Position numbers and translations under genes: made by a program. A stretch of 45,774 nt of DNA from Betaproteobacteria bacterium HGW-Betaproteobacteria-6 (GTDB taxonomy: Bacteria > Pseudomonadota > Gammaproteobacteria > Burkholderiales > Rhodocyclaceae). The stretch is taken from the NCBI GenBank assembly GCA_002842145.1, contig PHCF01000052.1:1-45774 (forward strand), in the 5' to 3' direction. Under the pieces are notes generated by a model. It was given only the letters and a program-made list of their open reading frames with translations, did no database searches and had not been told where the DNA came from. Every line of letters starts with the position of its first letter. The stretch's first letter is position 1. Below, piece by piece: positions 44,033 to 45,774 of this stretch.

Positions 44033-44932
44033 TTACTTGGAGCCCTGACTCAGGCTAATCACGTAAGCCGACAGCAGATGAACTTTGGCGTCGCCCAAGA
44101 ACTCTTTCCAAGCAGGCATCTGATTCTGACGCCCCTTGGTGATCGTTTCGGTAATGGTCGCTTCAGATGAACCATACAACCAAGTCTTGTCGGTCAGGTT
44201 TGGGGCGCCAACGGCGTGCATACCATGAGCATCCATGCCGTGACAACCAACGCAACCGGCAGACTCGAAAGTTTCCTTACCCTTGGCGGCACGGACTGAG
44301 TCATTCGGAAGCCCCGACAGCGAGCGAACGAAGTTGGCCAAATCCTTGATGCTATCTGCACCCAACTGCTCATGCGGAGGCATCACACCCATACGACCAT
44401 TGGAAATGGTTTCCTTGATCTGATCCGGCTCTCCACCATACAGCCAATCATTGTCGGTCAGATTGGGGAATCCCTTGGCACCTCGAGCATCGGCGCCATG
44501 ACACTGCATGCAGTAGGTAAGATACAAACGCTTGCCCATTTCCATGGCTTGCTTGTCACCAGCCACGGCCTTGACATCCATGGCCATGAACTTGTCAAAC
44601 AAAGGCTTGACCGTAGCGTCCATCTTATCGACTTCGGCCTTGTGCTGACCACCAGATGTCCAGCCAAGCATGCCCTTGTAGTTACCTAGGCCCGGATACA
44701 GAGCCAAATAAACCAGCGCAAAAATTACGGTGATTACAAACATCCAACTCCACCACTTCGGCATTGGATTGTTGTATTCCTCGAGGGTTTCATCCCAAAC
44801 GTGCCCCATGGTCTTGCCCGGAGTAAACGTCGCCTTTCCCTGCACAATCAGAAGTACCGCACAAGCAAGAATACTTGCCAGCACGATCACTACTACGTAC
44901 AGGTTCCAAAAATCGCTAACGAAATCGCTCAT
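44033..44932 (-). CDS. ccoP: CcoP, dihaem cytochrome c subunit of cbb3 oxidase
   Basis: CcoP passes electrons to the CcoO/CcoN core of the high-affinity oxidase. The 299-residue protein has two membrane helices (about 11-31 and 60-79) separated by the conserved HVWDETLEEYNNPMPKWW segment. Two haem c sites follow: CMQCH (141-145) and CVGCH (227-231), with Met ligands likely in MGVMPP and QMPAW. AAGGA precedes the ATG. It follows ccoQ by 14 bases and ends at a strong terminator. Confidence 0.98.
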   Translation of the reverse strand: MSDFVSDFWNLYVVVIVLASILACAVLLIVQGKATFTPGKTMGHVWDETLEEYNNPMPKWWSWMFVITVIFALVYLALYPGLGNYKGMLGWTSGGQHKAEVDKMDATVKPLFDKFMAMDVKAVAGDKQAMEMGKRLYLTYCMQCHGADARGAKGFPNLTDNDWLYGGEPDQIKETISNGRMGVMPPHEQLGADSIKDLANFVRSLSGLPNDSVRAAKGKETFESAGCVGCHGMDAHGMHAVGAPNLTDKTWLYGSSEATITETITKGRQNQMPAWKEFLGDAKVHLLSAYVISLSQGSK

Positions 44933-44946
44933 TTGCTTTCCTTTTT

Positions 44947-45123
44947 TCAGCGGGGGTGCGACGGCTTTGACGCCCCACCCTGATCATCATGCTCCGCGAA
45001 CGGCAAGTTGGCAGCTTCTTCGAAACCCTTCTTGCTACCCTTGCCGTAGGCCCACCCAACGATTGCCAAGAAACAAAGCAACCCAGCAACCGTAACGATG
45101 GAACGCAGATCGTTGATGTCCAT
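44947..45123 (-). CDS. ccoQ: CcoQ (FixQ), small cbb3 oxidase subunit
   Basis: A 58-residue membrane protein, MDINDLRSIVTVAGLLCFLA, then IVGWAYGKGSKKGFEEAANL and a Pro/Asp tail. One membrane helix (about 8-26) followed by a charged segment with GFEEAANLPF is typical of CcoQ, which stabilises the oxidase complex. It sits in the expected place between ccoO (5 bases) and ccoP. The ribosome binding site is weak, so translation may depend on ccoO. Confidence 0.93.
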   Translation of the reverse strand: MDINDLRSIVTVAGLLCFLAIVGWAYGKGSKKGFEEAANLPFAEHDDQGGASKPSHPR

Positions 45124-45128
45124 GGCTA

Positions 45129-45764
45129 TTACTTGACGTTCTTCAGTGCCGTACCCATGCCCTGCAGGTAGGCAATCAGGACATCAAGTTCGGTCTTGTC
45201 ACCGATAGCAGCCTTGGCGCCCTTGATTTCTTCATCAGAGTAGGTGGGGATGCCACGGACATTCGCATAGGTGCGCATGACCTGCATCTTCTTCTCGATG
45301 TCGGCACCAACCGTATCCTTGGCCTTGGCACTTGCCAGGAAGGCAAAGGCAGGCATATTGGACTCGGGAACCACGTCACGAGGATTGATCAAGTGAGCAC
45401 GTTGCCACTCATCCGAGTAGCGACCACCAACGCGATGGAGATCAGGCCCCGTACGCTTCGAACCCCACTGGAACGGATGGTCATAAACGTATTCACCCGC
45501 AACCGAGTAGTGACCATAACGCTCTGTTTCCGCACGGAACGGACGAATCATCTGCGAATGGCAGTTATAGCAGCCTTCGCGAAGATAAACGTCACGGCCA
45601 GCAAGACGCACGGCGTCATACGGTTTCGTGCCTTCGACCGGCGTGGTTGTCGACTTCTGGAAGAACAGCGGAACAATCTCCAGCAAGCCACCCCAGATCA
45701 CAACCAACAACGTAAGAACGATAAGGAGCGTTACGCTCTTTTCAATTTGTTCATGCTTGAGCAT
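45129..45764 (-). CDS. ccoO: CcoO, monohaem cytochrome c subunit of cbb3 oxidase
   Basis: CcoO is the membrane-bound cytochrome c subunit next to CcoN. The 211-residue protein has an N-terminal membrane helix (about 11-33), the haem site CYNCH (65-69) followed by [18 protein letters not shown], and the conserved [20 protein letters not shown] with later [11 protein letters not shown] (probable Met ligand). The ATG is ten bases from the right edge, so ccoN is expected immediately beyond the window. Confidence 0.98.
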   Translation of the reverse strand: MLKHEQIEKSVTLLIVLTLLVVIWGGLLEIVPLFFQKSTTTPVEGTKPYDAVRLAGRDVYLREGCYNCHSQMIRPFRAETERYGHYSVAGEYVYDHPFQWGSKRTGPDLHRVGGRYSDEWQRAHLINPRDVVPESNMPAFAFLASAKAKDTVGADIEKKMQVMRTYANVRGIPTYSDEEIKGAKAAIGDKTELDVLIAYLQGMGTALKNVK

Positions 45765-45774
45765 TGTTATTCCC

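Noticed and set aside
1..45774. CRISPR arrays, tRNA/rRNA genes, insertion sequences, prophage or attachment sites
   Set aside because: Looked for on both strands; nothing with repeat arrays, cloverleaf sequence, transposase or integrase features was seen. The region reads as core chromosome.

Overview
The window is a motility, chemotaxis and respiration segment of a chromosome, about 45.8 kb, moderately GC-rich and almost fully coding. Gene content points to a betaproteobacterium. The cues are the flgBCDE-HIJKL order, FlhF/FlhG polar-flagellum regulators, a CheZ with the canonical QDFQDLTGQ core, CheD beside CheB/CheR, MotAB plus MotCD stators and a cbb3 oxidase cluster. A Rhodocyclaceae-type organism (Dechloromonas/Azonexus-like) fits best, but that assignment is inference from gene content, not from a database search.

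Layout. (1) 1-844, plus strand: the end of fliQ and all of fliR. (2) 838-11634, minus strand: a flgBCDE-[FG]-HIJKL rod/hook/ring operon ending in a small lipoprotein gene coupled to flgL. A sigma-54 promoter lies just upstream of flgB. flgF and flgG are one continuous reading frame here. (3) 11728-13206, plus strand: flgA, then a near-consensus sigma-28 promoter and flgM-flgN. (4) 13231-21068, minus strand: flhB-flhA-flhF-flhG-fliA-motC-motD, joined by overlapping start and stop codons. (5) 21164-26269, minus strand: cheV-cheV-cheY-cheZ-cheA, with a candidate sigma-28 promoter in front and a strong terminator behind. (6) 26427-40706, minus strand: motA-motB, cheY-cheA-cheW, two chemoreceptors, cheR-cheD-cheB and an HsbA-like STAS gene. 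(7) 40889-41425, plus strand: a zinc-ribbon Nudix hydrolase. (8) 41865-45764, minus strand: ccoO-ccoQ-ccoP, terminator, ccoG-ccoH and a 46-residue DUF3149 gene. ccoN would lie just beyond the right edge.

How it works together. FliQ/FliR/FlhA/FlhB form the flagellar export gate. The flg operon supplies rod, hook, P and L rings and junction proteins. FlhF and FlhG set flagellar position and number. FliA and FlgM form the late-gene checkpoint. MotAB and MotCD are two stator sets. Two CheA kinases are encoded: one lies with CheY/CheZ/CheV, the other with CheW, receptors and the CheR/CheB/CheD adaptation enzymes. The Aer-like PAS receptor and the cbb3 oxidase genes together suggest a cell that navigates by redox or oxygen status.

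The observations most worth checking are the FlgF-FlgG fusion with an internal Met that could still yield a near-normal FlgG, an aromatic GYGFF repeat series in the second CheA, duplicated docking-like motifs in CheZ, an FlhG lacking both Walker A lysines, and a 19-bp inverted repeat ending right at the ribosome binding site of ccoG.
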